Positions 18,301 to 24,910 of a DNA stretch of 64,000 bases are shown here, piece by piece (positions within the stretch are counted from its first letter, which is position 1; each line of letters opens with the position of its first letter). This DNA is from Puteibacter caeruleilacunae (GTDB lineage Bacteria; Bacteroidota; Bacteroidia; Bacteroidales; Prolixibacteraceae): assembly GCA_005217565.1 (NCBI GenBank), contig SJCO01000004.1, positions 434,001 through 498,000 of the forward strand. Direction: 5' to 3'. The notes beneath the pieces were generated by a model that saw nothing but the letters and a program-made list of their open reading frames with translations, searched no databases and was not told where the DNA came from. The position numbers were made by a program, and so were the translations under genes.

Positions 18301-18677
18301 GAGGTGGTATTCAGCCATTGACCGATAACGGGCACGGACCTATTTCGAAGCATCAATTGGATTACTGGACAACCAACAATACCAATTCTGCATATCCACG
18401 TTTATTGGCAAGTAATAAAACAAATTCGAACTACTGGAATTCAGACTTCTGGGTTAGGGATGCAGCCTATTTACGTTGTAAAAACATTCAAATTGGCTAT
18501 ACCCTTCCAAAAAATGTTATCAGTCGCTTAGGATTTGATTACTTAAGGTTTTTTGCTTCAGGAAGCAACCTGTTTACAATCACTGATTTTATCGATGGAT
18601 ATGATCCTGAAACCCCAGGACAAAACAATTACCCATTGGCAAGGACATTTGCATTTGGACTAAACATTAAATTCTAG
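15321..18677 (+). CDS. SusC/RagA-family TonB-dependent transporter with STN signalling domain
   Basis: About 1,118 residues from ATG 15321 (the TTG at 15300 is rejected). The long leader MKKKRIRGSSLHFLDLPK... with MKLTAFLVLITLLQVSAS is typical of sigma-regulated SusC proteins. Then follow an STN domain (LTLEEVFDKIENQSEFSFMY), a carboxypeptidase-regulatory-like sandwich (GTVVDEDGQTLPGVAVMIKG), the TonB-box region (GIEEVVAIGYGTMKKGNL), the plug (PLVLIDGVPGDF, DAASAAIYGSRAANGVLLI) and a 22-strand barrel ending in FAFGLNIKF. It imports oligosaccharides across the outer membrane with SusD, and the STN domain can signal to FecR. SusD follows after 5 bp. Confidence 0.95.
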   Translation: MKKKRIRGSSLHFLDLPKIYRIMKLTAFLVLITLLQVSASSYSQTAKLNIVGRNLTLEEVFDKIENQSEFSFMYNLKQIDLGKKVNVDLKNKNLEQVLKDILDGTNITYTINNRLVVIHKNGNKTNKFLANQSKKITGTVVDEDGQTLPGVAVMIKGTTTGVVTNVDGKYSLENVTPEATLSFTFVGMLSQDIVVGEQTTINVTMRADAIGIEEVVAIGYGTMKKGNLTTAVTSIDQSTLKSKSEPTITQALQGEIAGLLIVGKGKPGESPSMQLRGPTSLNSSGSPLVLIDGVPGDFNFLNPNDIESYTLLKDAASAAIYGSRAANGVLLITTKRGTTGKPKFNYDGYVGFLSPTETPETVDSYTWATLRNESQVNANEQITYTDEELQKFKNGSEPNKYPNTDWLGLLLENSKVTRHSISANGGTDDVKYMVSGSYDYQTGVISNVDQKVFNVRTAIDIKLSKKLNMSFDMRYNLRENDEAGGNIEGFVGNLYKMNPTMLAYYTDGTYGYNAWAIPNAIGAFEQAGIHEQNNHDANGIFKVDYKILPGLTFNGIANVNYKNKERTAQGKKWSLTDYFTKETVEFGTNTLKEWRKHESYYNLQALLNYEKSFGKHNIKALLGYQQENYRGEWLDAYRTNFPTDVLTVLNAGPSENWSNGGSAEHWAIASGLGRINYDFDNKYMVTFSVRTDGSSRFSEGNQWSTFPSIAAAWRVTGENFAQGITSKVDDLKLRVSLGETGSSSGLGLYPSYTTIGMGGIVLDNQWSQTAYLKAIGNEDLKWERTRMLDIGMDAIALDGHLNFTFDWYRKFTKDILIKLPVPYEYGFGDTKVNIGEVENKGWEVQAAYNDKIGDWSYGVSVNLSNNKNKVLDLAETGPWKGSRTITQVGLPLNSFYLYKSDGYFQSQQEVTDHAKQHNENAAGDIRYVDQITVDTNDDGIPDEADGKINGDDRVAMGNSNPHYLYGIKLTGGWKNFDASIFFQGVGKHEIFVSGGGIQPLTDNGHGPISKHQLDYWTTNNTNSAYPRLLASNKTNSNYWNSDFWVRDAAYLRCKNIQIGYTLPKNVISRLGFDYLRFFASGSNLFTITDFIDGYDPETPGQNNYPLARTFAFGLNIKF

Positions 18678-18682
18678 GAATC

Positions 18683-20299
18683 ATGAATAAGATTAAACAT
18701 TATAAATTAATACTGGCCTCGCTAATACTTGTATTAGTAGGAAGCTCGTGTGATGACTTTTTATCTACCCCTCCTCTTGATCAGTTAAGTTCAGAGGTTT
18801 GGTATCAAAATGAAGACCAGGCACAAATGTCGGTTGATGCCTGTTATAGATATCTTCCAAGTGCCAATATTATCCTGATGAGAGATTCATGGTCGGATAA
18901 TATGACGCACCGTAATGGTAACTACAACCAAATAGGTTCGGGGGCTTACACTGCCTACAATGGTTTGGTTAGAGATGAATGGAAATACAGTGCAGTTGCC
19001 AATATTAATGAAGTATTGGAGCAGTTAGCTGAGCATTCAGATTTTGACGCTGACTTTTTAACGAAAGCAGAATTGGAATTACGATTCATACGTGCCTTTA
19101 TCTATTACGACATGCTGTTTTATTTTGGTGATGTTCCTTTAATTAAGACAACCTTGACCGTTGAAGAGTCGAAACAAACGACTCGTGCTCCAAGGGCTGA
19201 CGTATTAGAATTTGTTTTAACAGAACTTAAAGACGTTGCTCAAAATATCGGCACCTTCAATCAAGAGGTATCAGGAAGAATAAATGCGGATGTAGTAAAT
19301 GCATATCTTGCTCGTGTAAGCTTATATGAGAAGAATTATGCCGACGCTGTTGAGTACGCCAATAAAGTAATCAGTAGTGGTAAATTTGAGTTATTTAACG
19401 ATTATGACGGGCTTTTTAGAATACAAAATGATGGAAATACTAAAGAGGTAATCTTTGAACGTCAATATTCTTTCCCGTTATATACGCACAGCAACAATAA
19501 ATATCATTCATATCCATCGTCGCCAATGCATGGTTGGTTGTGGAATATGCCTTTGCAGGGATTAGTTGGAGAATATGAGTGTGCCTGTGGACATCCTGTA
19601 GGACAGTGTCCTGATGATTGTGTTTACGAACAACAGCGTCAGGCAGCTATTGCAGCTGGACAAGATGGAGAATACATTGGTCGTGATCCACGACTCAACG
19701 CTACCGTTGTATATCCAGGTCATAAATGGATTGTTGATGGAAAAACGCTTAGTGAGTATGGTTACAGAGATCCTTCGAGTAAAGACTACTGGAAGAATGA
19801 GCCAACTTCAAATGGTTATATGATGTTTAAGTGGTTAGACCTTCATGGAGGAGAAGAAGAGAGAGGAAAATCAGGTAAAAATGCTACTATTATCCGCTAT
19901 GCCGATGTACTATTGATGAAAGCTGAGGCATTGGTTGAGTTAAATAAAGATTTTGACCAGGTTGTTGAGATCTTAAACGAAATCAGAGAACGCGCAGGTA
20001 TGCCAGAAAACATTACTGCAGGCAGTCAGGATGAAATGCGTAAAGCTGTTCGTCACGAGCGAAGAATTGAGTTAGCTTGTGAAGGATTGCGATACCAGGA
20101 TATCATCCGTTGGCGTATTTGTGATCAGGTTAAGAATGGACCATTGTTAGGAGCAAAACGTAACAAGCCTGACGGTACATTAGAAGAAGACAGAGTTGTA
20201 TCCCATACTGCAGTCTGGGAAGATTATATGTACCTCTTCCCTATTCCTCAGGACGTAATGGATAAGAATGAAAATATCACACCTAATCCAGGTTGGTAA
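18683..20299 (+). CDS. SusD/RagB-family outer-membrane glycan-binding lipoprotein
   Basis: 538 residues. The signal peptide ends in a lipobox at LVGSSC, followed by the SusD N-terminal block DDFLSTPPLDQLSSEVWYQN. TPR-like helices (LRFIRAFIYYDMLFYFGDVPLI) and the C-terminal SusD family blocks (IRYADVLLMKAEALVELNKD, RKAVRHERRIELACEGLRYQ, YLFPIPQDVMDKN) complete it. It ends NPGW as usual. A Cys-rich insert (CACGHPVGQCPDDC, near residues 300-315) is unusual for SusD and might bind metal or form disulfides. It forms the lid of the SusC upstream. A terminator follows. Confidence 0.95.
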   Translation: MNKIKHYKLILASLILVLVGSSCDDFLSTPPLDQLSSEVWYQNEDQAQMSVDACYRYLPSANIILMRDSWSDNMTHRNGNYNQIGSGAYTAYNGLVRDEWKYSAVANINEVLEQLAEHSDFDADFLTKAELELRFIRAFIYYDMLFYFGDVPLIKTTLTVEESKQTTRAPRADVLEFVLTELKDVAQNIGTFNQEVSGRINADVVNAYLARVSLYEKNYADAVEYANKVISSGKFELFNDYDGLFRIQNDGNTKEVIFERQYSFPLYTHSNNKYHSYPSSPMHGWLWNMPLQGLVGEYECACGHPVGQCPDDCVYEQQRQAAIAAGQDGEYIGRDPRLNATVVYPGHKWIVDGKTLSEYGYRDPSSKDYWKNEPTSNGYMMFKWLDLHGGEEERGKSGKNATIIRYADVLLMKAEALVELNKDFDQVVEILNEIRERAGMPENITAGSQDEMRKAVRHERRIELACEGLRYQDIIRWRICDQVKNGPLLGAKRNKPDGTLEEDRVVSHTAVWEDYMYLFPIPQDVMDKNENITPNPGW

Positions 20300-20319
20300 C
20301 AATCATTTCTAAAAATATT

Positions 20320-20354
20320 GAGGATGTTCATTCGATTGGGCATCCTCTTTTTTT
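20320..20354 (+). terminator. Intrinsic terminator after susD
   Basis: Stem GAGGATG (20320-20326) with CATCCTC (20341-20347), followed by T7. Its T-tract overlaps the TTG element of the next promoter. Confidence 0.85.
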
Positions 20355-20383
20355 GTTCGATACTTTCAATTTCATTACCTTCG
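20353..20383 (+). promoter_or_regulatory. Bacteroidota-type promoter for small Cys protein and LysR gene
   Basis: TTG at 20353-20355, a 20-bp spacer and TACCTTCG at 20376-20383 (consensus TAnnTTTG with C for T at position 7). It lies 34 bp before the small gene's ATG. Confidence 0.55.
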
Positions 20384-20416
20384 ATGCTTCCTTGAAAAAC
20401 ACTAAAAACGAAAATT

Positions 20417-20584
20417 ATGAAATGCTCACAATGCCCTTTGAAAGCTCGATACGATAAAAATCCAAAATCATTGCTAGGGCGCTTCTGGAAATTCCACACC
20501 AATTTTTGTCCTAAATGGAAACTATACGTAAATGGTTTGGATGAAGTAGAAAGACAAGAAATCAAAGACAGGTACGGAGTATAA
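20417..20584 (+). CDS. Small conserved-type Cys protein, 55 residues
   Basis: The frame ATG 20417 to TAA 20582-20584 encodes a basic 55-residue protein beginning MKCSQCPLKARYDKNPKSLL, with FWKFHTNFCPKW in the middle and ending RQEIKDRYGV. Three Cys (positions 3, 6, 31), with CxxC at the N-terminus plus a later FCP, could bind a metal or be redox-active. It has its own plausible promoter and precedes lysR by 34 bp on the same strand, so the two are probably co-transcribed. From memory, similar short proteins (CPLKARYDKNPKS...) occur in other Bacteroidota, which would support a real gene; this is recall and not checked. The function is unknown. Confidence 0.75.
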   Translation: MKCSQCPLKARYDKNPKSLLGRFWKFHTNFCPKWKLYVNGLDEVERQEIKDRYGV

Positions 20585-20618
20585 ATCTTCATTCTGCAAA
20601 GCAAACCAGTCAAATAAC

Positions 20619-21506
20619 ATGGATTATCGGGATAAAGTATTTCTTACAGTCGCTGAGAATCTCAGTTTTTCGAAAGCTGCAACAGAACTGTTTATCAGTC
20701 AGCCTGCAGTTACGAAACACATTAAAGAACTGGAGAACAAACTTAACACTTCGTTATTTGAGCGCAAAGGAAATAAAATTTACCTTACCAGATCTGGTAA
20801 ACTTGCTTATGATCATCTGCGCAAGATCAGGCAACAATATGAAGAGTTAGATTTTGAGCTGGCACGAATTAATAATGCCTATAAAGGGACACTAAAAATT
20901 GGTGCCAGTTCAACAATCTTCCAATATTTAATTCCCCAAGCCATTGCAGCCTTTCACAAGCGGTATCCACAAATCGAACTATTCCTGTTCAATGGGAATT
21001 CATTTGAGATGGAACAAAAGCTGCTAGACAATCAGCTCGACATAGCAATGGTTGAAAACTATGCCTCTCAGAGCAATATAAAGTATAGCAATTTTTTAGA
21101 TGATGAAATTGTTGCTGTTACAGGAACCGATAGTATCTACGCCAAACAAAAGGAGATATCGACAAGCGAGCTTTTAGAGACACCTATTGTTTTAAGAGAA
21201 ATAGGTTCTGGAACACTACAGGTAATTCAGCAGGCTTTTACACAACATCAAATCCCTTTTGATAAACTAAACATTCTAATACACCTGGGCAGTACAGAAG
21301 CCATAAAACACTTCCTTACCAACTTCGATGGAATAGGCCTTATTTCAAAAAGAGCCATTGAAAAAGAACTCCGATTGAAAGAACTTAAAACAATTCCGTT
21401 GAATGATTTTTGCATAAAAAGACAATTTAGAATCGCATCAAGACAAGGTCATGAGAATCCTTCTGCACAACTATTCAGGGAGTTCCTTAATCATTATAAC
21501 TTTTAG
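20619..21506 (+). CDS. LysR-type transcriptional regulator
   Basis: 295 residues. The N-terminal winged helix-turn-helix (SFSKAATELFISQPAVTKHI, KELENKLNTSLFERKGN) is followed by a periplasmic-binding-protein-like effector domain (GTLKIGASSTIFQYLIPQAI, RYPQIELFLFNGNS, LDIAMVENYAS). Size and domain order match the family. It is immediately upstream of a yeiH-like transporter gene. In other bacteria YeiE/CysL-type LysR proteins with this neighbourhood respond to sulfur compounds such as sulfite. A LysR-type operator (21507-21519) overlaps its stop codon, just before the transporter promoter, so it most likely activates the two transporter genes. Confidence 0.93.
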   Translation: MDYRDKVFLTVAENLSFSKAATELFISQPAVTKHIKELENKLNTSLFERKGNKIYLTRSGKLAYDHLRKIRQQYEELDFELARINNAYKGTLKIGASSTIFQYLIPQAIAAFHKRYPQIELFLFNGNSFEMEQKLLDNQLDIAMVENYASQSNIKYSNFLDDEIVAVTGTDSIYAKQKEISTSELLETPIVLREIGSGTLQVIQQAFTQHQIPFDKLNILIHLGSTEAIKHFLTNFDGIGLISKRAIEKELRLKELKTIPLNDFCIKRQFRIASRQGHENPSAQLFREFLNHYNF

Positions 21507-21519
21507 TTATACTCTATAA
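21507..21519 (+). promoter_or_regulatory. LysR operator, T-N11-A dyad
   Basis: TTATACTCTATAA is a perfect dyad (5-bp arms) fitting the LysR T-N11-A box. It lies about 40 bp upstream of the -7 element of the yeiH-like promoter, the usual activator position. Confidence 0.55.
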
Positions 21520-21530
21520 CAATTCGGTAT

Positions 21531-21561
21531 TTGCTTCATTTACAACCACTAGATAGCTTTG
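21531..21561 (+). promoter_or_regulatory. Bacteroidota-type promoter of the yeiH-like/tauE-like operon
   Basis: TTG at 21531-21533, a spacer of exactly 20 bp, and a perfect TAnnTTTG element (TAGCTTTG, 21554-21561), 25 bp before the ATG at 21586. Confidence 0.75.
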
Positions 21562-21585
21562 TTTCAAAAATAACGAAGCAAAACT

Positions 21586-22512
21586 ATGGCATTAAACACA
21601 AAACACATTAACACAATCTTCGGTGTAATCATCATCCTTTGTTTTACTCCAATTATCTCTCCTGCAATAGCACTCTTAATGGGATTTCTCATTTCCATGT
21701 GTGGCATCAAACATAAGCAACTTACACAGTATACGTCGATATTATTGCAAGTATCTATTGTTTTAATGGGATTCGCAATGAACTTGCATCAAGTTATACA
21801 GACATCAAAAGCGGGATTTTATGAAACCGCTTTCTCTGTGACATTTGTTATGGTATGTGGTCTTATATTGGGCCGACTTCTTCGTGTAGACTCTCAGATC
21901 GCACTTTTAATATCAGCAGGAACAGCAATATGCGGAGGCAGCGCCATTGCAGCCATAGTGCCAGTCATAAAAGCAAAACACCACCAAACAACCATGTCGT
22001 TGGTCGTAGTATTCATGTTAAATGCTGTAGCACTAGTATTGTTTCCATACATTGGCCATGTATTGCAACTCAGTCAGGAAACCTTTGGAAACTGGGCTGC
22101 AATAGCCATTCACGATACAAGTTCGGTTGTCGGGGCAGGAGCAAGTTATGGACCTAAAGCATTAGAAATTGCCACCACTATCAAATTAATCAGGGCATTG
22201 TGGATTATCCCCCTCTCTATTCTCATCGCAGTATTTCAACCCAATAAATCACATGGGAAATTAAAATTTCCCTGGTTTATAGGCTTATTCATTATCAGTA
22301 TGATTGTTTCAAATGCTCTGCCTCAATGGAGTCAGACTTACGCTCATCTTCAATGGTTAGGCAAGCACATTATGATTGTGGTACTCTTTTTAATAGGATC
22401 AAATATTTCTATTGCTGAATTGAAGCAAGCAGGACTACGTAGCTTTATAATGGCACTATTGCTTTGGGGAATCATCGCAACAACATCATTAATCATCCTC
22501 TCCAAAATCTAG
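21586..22512 (+). CDS. YeiH/UPF0324-family inner-membrane transporter (putative sulfate/sulfite exporter)
   Basis: 308 residues, with about ten hydrophobic helices. Family landmarks are ALLMGFLISMCGIKHK, LQVSIVLMGFAMNL, LLISAGTAICGGSAIAAIVP, the conserved HDTSSVVGAGASYG in the middle, and ATTIKLIRALWIIPLSI. The family (Cons_hypoth698) was named putative sulfate exporter, but substrates are poorly established. Its place after lysR and before a TauE/SafE-type gene (3 bp apart) suggests a sulfite or sulfonate-derived anion. It has its own LysR box and promoter. Family assignment is firm; transport role is inferred. Confidence 0.9.
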   Translation: MALNTKHINTIFGVIIILCFTPIISPAIALLMGFLISMCGIKHKQLTQYTSILLQVSIVLMGFAMNLHQVIQTSKAGFYETAFSVTFVMVCGLILGRLLRVDSQIALLISAGTAICGGSAIAAIVPVIKAKHHQTTMSLVVVFMLNAVALVLFPYIGHVLQLSQETFGNWAAIAIHDTSSVVGAGASYGPKALEIATTIKLIRALWIIPLSILIAVFQPNKSHGKLKFPWFIGLFIISMIVSNALPQWSQTYAHLQWLGKHIMIVVLFLIGSNISIAELKQAGLRSFIMALLLWGIIATTSLIILSKI

Positions 22513-22515
22513 ATT

Positions 22516-23157
22516 ATGGAACACTATTGGATATATATTATTGTCGCAATTGCAAGTCTCATTAAAGGATTCACAGGCTTTGGTTTTGCCTTAATTACCC
22601 TACCTCTTCTAATCAATTGGTATTCCCCAAAAGAGTTGATCCCTGTTTTAATCTTATGCAATCTATTCTCTTCAGTGATTATTGTGCTGCAGAAAAAAGA
22701 ACGCAAGTTGGTCGACAAGCAATTTAGAACATTGATCATATATGGAGCTGCATATACCCTTACAGGTGTTGCTCTATTCAAGTCTATATCTGAAGATCTA
22801 ATGATCACAATTCTTGGCATTTTGTTTATTATTTTATCAAGCATTTCACTTTTAGGTATCAAGTATAACGCAAGACTTACTCCATTAACATTCAAGATAG
22901 CAGGCGCTTTTCTCGGATTCCTAACAGGAAGTGTATCCATTAGCGGACCTCCTCTCGCACTGTTTCTTAATGCAGCCAAAGTGGACAATCAGCAATTTCG
23001 GGAAATCTTTTCCTGGTTTAATATAACCACTGCTACAATAGCTATCATTAGTTATATTACTTTGGACTTGCTTACGCTAGAAACACTGAAGATAACTGGT
23101 CTGTTTCTACCAATCCTTTATATTGGTTCTTTTCTGGGGAAACGCTTGAATCATTAG
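22516..23157 (+). CDS. TauE/SafE-family sulfite exporter-like protein, apparently cut by an in-frame TAG
   Basis: 213 residues up to TAG 23155-23157, with six hydrophobic helices. The N-terminal family motif is visible (IASLIKGFTGFGFALITLPL), and the second half starts with AGAFLGFLTGSVSISGPPLALFL. TauE/SafE proteins are normally 240-260 residues and end with one more helix after the IGSFLGKRL block. Reading on in the same frame past the TAG gives 29 residues (ISPGFFKNISIIITLVSS, then a hydrophobic run) to TAA 23245-23247, which is the missing last helix and brings the length to 243. The gene is therefore probably a fresh pseudogene, a sequencing error, or read through. It is co-operonic with the yeiH-like gene. 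Confidence 0.85.
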   Translation: MEHYWIYIIVAIASLIKGFTGFGFALITLPLLINWYSPKELIPVLILCNLFSSVIIVLQKKERKLVDKQFRTLIIYGAAYTLTGVALFKSISEDLMITILGILFIILSSISLLGIKYNARLTPLTFKIAGAFLGFLTGSVSISGPPLALFLNAAKVDNQQFREIFSWFNITTATIAIISYITLDLLTLETLKITGLFLPILYIGSFLGKRLNH

Positions 23158-23842
23158 ATATCTCCCGGATTTTTTAAAAATATAAGTATCATCATTACTT
23201 TGGTTTCAAGTATTATGTTGTTGATTAATCAGCTTAATTCATTATAATTTTTATCCTTTATCCGGACAGGGTTTGTCCTGCCGGACGGGCCTTCATTTTT
23301 GTCTTAACACAAAAACGAAGCAAAAAAGTCAAGGCTGCCTGCAAAAAGTAATCGATTTATTGCTGTTGCTAAGTGCAACTGGGTGATCTTCTCACTCCGT
23401 TCGAAGCTTCCCAGTTTTACTAACCAACAGCTGCTAAATCAATCACCTTTTTGCAGGAGGCCGCTTCGGATGCGAAGGTCTGGTGCTTTTATCTTTTCTC
23501 CTTTGCAGAGGAGGTCGATGGAACGCTGATGTTAAGGGGAAGATGTAGGTTATTTATATCCTTCGTTGTCACAGACATTAGCGACTCTAACGGGCAGACT
23601 GACATTGCTGTAGCTTAACTACTACTACAGCAATGTCAAAATGCAACCTGGAACGTGAAACATTGAACCTGTAACAGATAGGCGATAGCCGAACAAATCT
23701 TGAAACAAGTAACTTTCAATCTCAACATTATTCATTCATTTTTTCTAAATTTTATATATAGAAAATCTGCTTTAACGTTTTATTTTCTATTTTTACACTG
23801 TTTCTTATTTGAAACAATCACCGCAATTTAACTTAGATAACA
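23158..23842. repeat. Intergenic repeat-like region with large hairpins
   Basis: After the tauE-like remainder (to 23247) no gene is seen. The stretch is more GC-rich than its surroundings. It contains a GC-rich dyad near 23262-23284, a large imperfect hairpin with outer arms 23338-23368 and 23425-23457 (about 31 bp; CCTGCAAAAAG with CTTTTTGCAGG) and inner arms AACTGGG (23377-23383) and CCCAGTT (23410-23416), and a perfect 14-bp stem at 23600-23613 with 23625-23638 (TGACATTGCTGTAG). The segment near 23300-23330 resembles an interspersed intergenic repeat I recall from other Bacteroidota genomes; this recall was not checked. A promoter for the next gene was not identified. Confidence 0.6.
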
Positions 23843-24826
23843 ATGATTTTTATAAAATTAAACTTGAGTAGATTATCCTACATGATGTGCTTTTGCACCC
23901 TTATTGCTTGTTCATCATCACAAAAGGACAAGGTATTAGTCCCGGAACAAAGCAATCAATTTGAATTGATTTATTCTCCCAAAGGAGATACTTTCCCTGG
24001 TCCATCGACCAACCAATTAAAGGCAAAGCAATACTATGCCGAATGGGTACCTAACGACCATACCTTTATGAAAGGTGTTGATGGGAAATGGCATATTATC
24101 GGAATAACACATCCTAAAACAACACCTGATGCTATACATGAAGGCGAACATCAGCTATTTCATGCAGTATCACCTAAAGCAGACTTTAAAGCATCTTGTT
24201 TTGACAAGGCCTATGCTGATATGCCTAAAGTGCTAGATCCTAGTGCTCGACCTAATGAAGACTTAGCCATTTATGCGCCTTATATAGTGAAAAAGGACAA
24301 TCTCTATTACATGATCTATTCTCCTAGTCCTTTTCGCTTAGCAGTATCAAAAGATTTAACAAACTGGGAAGTAAAAGGACAGTTATTTGCAGATAAGTCA
24401 GGAGAAAGAGATCCTAACATTTTACTATACAATGGCACTTACTACCTGACCTATTGTAGTCATAAATGTGTTAAACTCAGAACATCAAAAGACCTTGTAA
24501 ACTGGAGCGAAGCCAAAACAATCATCTCCACTCCTGATTATGATCCCGAATCACCAACATTGATCTACCACAACAATACCTTTTACCTTTTTCTTTGCTC
24601 ATGGGATGGTAATTGGGATAAAAAAGAGATTCAAGGAGCTTATCAGCATAAAACCTATGTGTTCCAATCTGATAATCCATTAAACTTTGGTGAGGCATCA
24701 AAACCTTTAACCACACTTCAGTCTCATGCTCCTGAGATTTTCCAGGGAGAAGACGGACAATGGTACATGTCGAGTGTAGAATGGCCAGAACGTGGTGTAA
24801 GTATTGATAGATTAAATTGGAAATAA
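23843..24826 (+). CDS. GH43/GH32-like beta-propeller lipoprotein
   Basis: 327 residues with a lipoprotein signal (lipobox LIAC, followed by SSSQ). Propeller blade motifs follow: WVPNDHTFMKGVDGKWHIIG with the Asp of blade 1, IYAPYIVKKDNLYYMIYS, LAVSKDLTNWEVKG, ERDPNILLYNGTYYLTYC, LRTSKDLVNWSEA and SPTLIYHNNTFYLFLC. These suit a five-bladed furanosidase-type hydrolase anchored in a membrane, probably at the periplasmic face or on the cell surface. The family is not certain and no catalytic triad could be fixed with confidence. An 80-bp palindrome begins at its stop codon and separates it from a co-directional TonB receptor. Confidence 0.72.
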   Translation: MIFIKLNLSRLSYMMCFCTLIACSSSQKDKVLVPEQSNQFELIYSPKGDTFPGPSTNQLKAKQYYAEWVPNDHTFMKGVDGKWHIIGITHPKTTPDAIHEGEHQLFHAVSPKADFKASCFDKAYADMPKVLDPSARPNEDLAIYAPYIVKKDNLYYMIYSPSPFRLAVSKDLTNWEVKGQLFADKSGERDPNILLYNGTYYLTYCSHKCVKLRTSKDLVNWSEAKTIISTPDYDPESPTLIYHNNTFYLFLCSWDGNWDKKEIQGAYQHKTYVFQSDNPLNFGEASKPLTTLQSHAPEIFQGEDGQWYMSSVEWPERGVSIDRLNWK

Positions 24827-24905
24827 TTATTGAATTTTATCAACGCATTTTGTTAAATTGAACTTTCAATTAACAAAATGCGTTGATTACATAAAATTCA
24901 ATAAT
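24826..24905. repeat. 80-bp palindrome between GH43-like and TonB receptor genes
   Basis: The outer arms ATTATTGAATTTTAT (24826-24840) and ATAAAATTCAATAAT (24891-24905) are perfect. The inner arms CAACGCATTTTGTTAA (24841-24856) and TTAACAAAATGCGTTG (24870-24885) are perfect, and pairing continues into the centre with one bulge. It starts at the last base of one stop codon and ends 5 bp before the next ATG, so the transcript would put the TonB gene's leader in a long stem. Confidence 0.9.
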
Positions 24906-24910
24906 AAAAA

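Noticed and set aside
20248-20613. 121-codon frame on the minus strand after susD
   Set aside because: It overlaps a terminator, a promoter and the small Cys protein gene on the plus strand, which have better support.
22524-22988. 154-codon frame antisense to the TauE/SafE-type gene
   Set aside because: It is the mirror of a membrane-protein gene with clear family motifs, and its own translation shows no family features.
23600-23638. Intrinsic terminator for the tauE-like gene
   Set aside because: The 14-bp stem is perfect but no T-tract follows on either strand, and it lies more than 350 bp from the gene.
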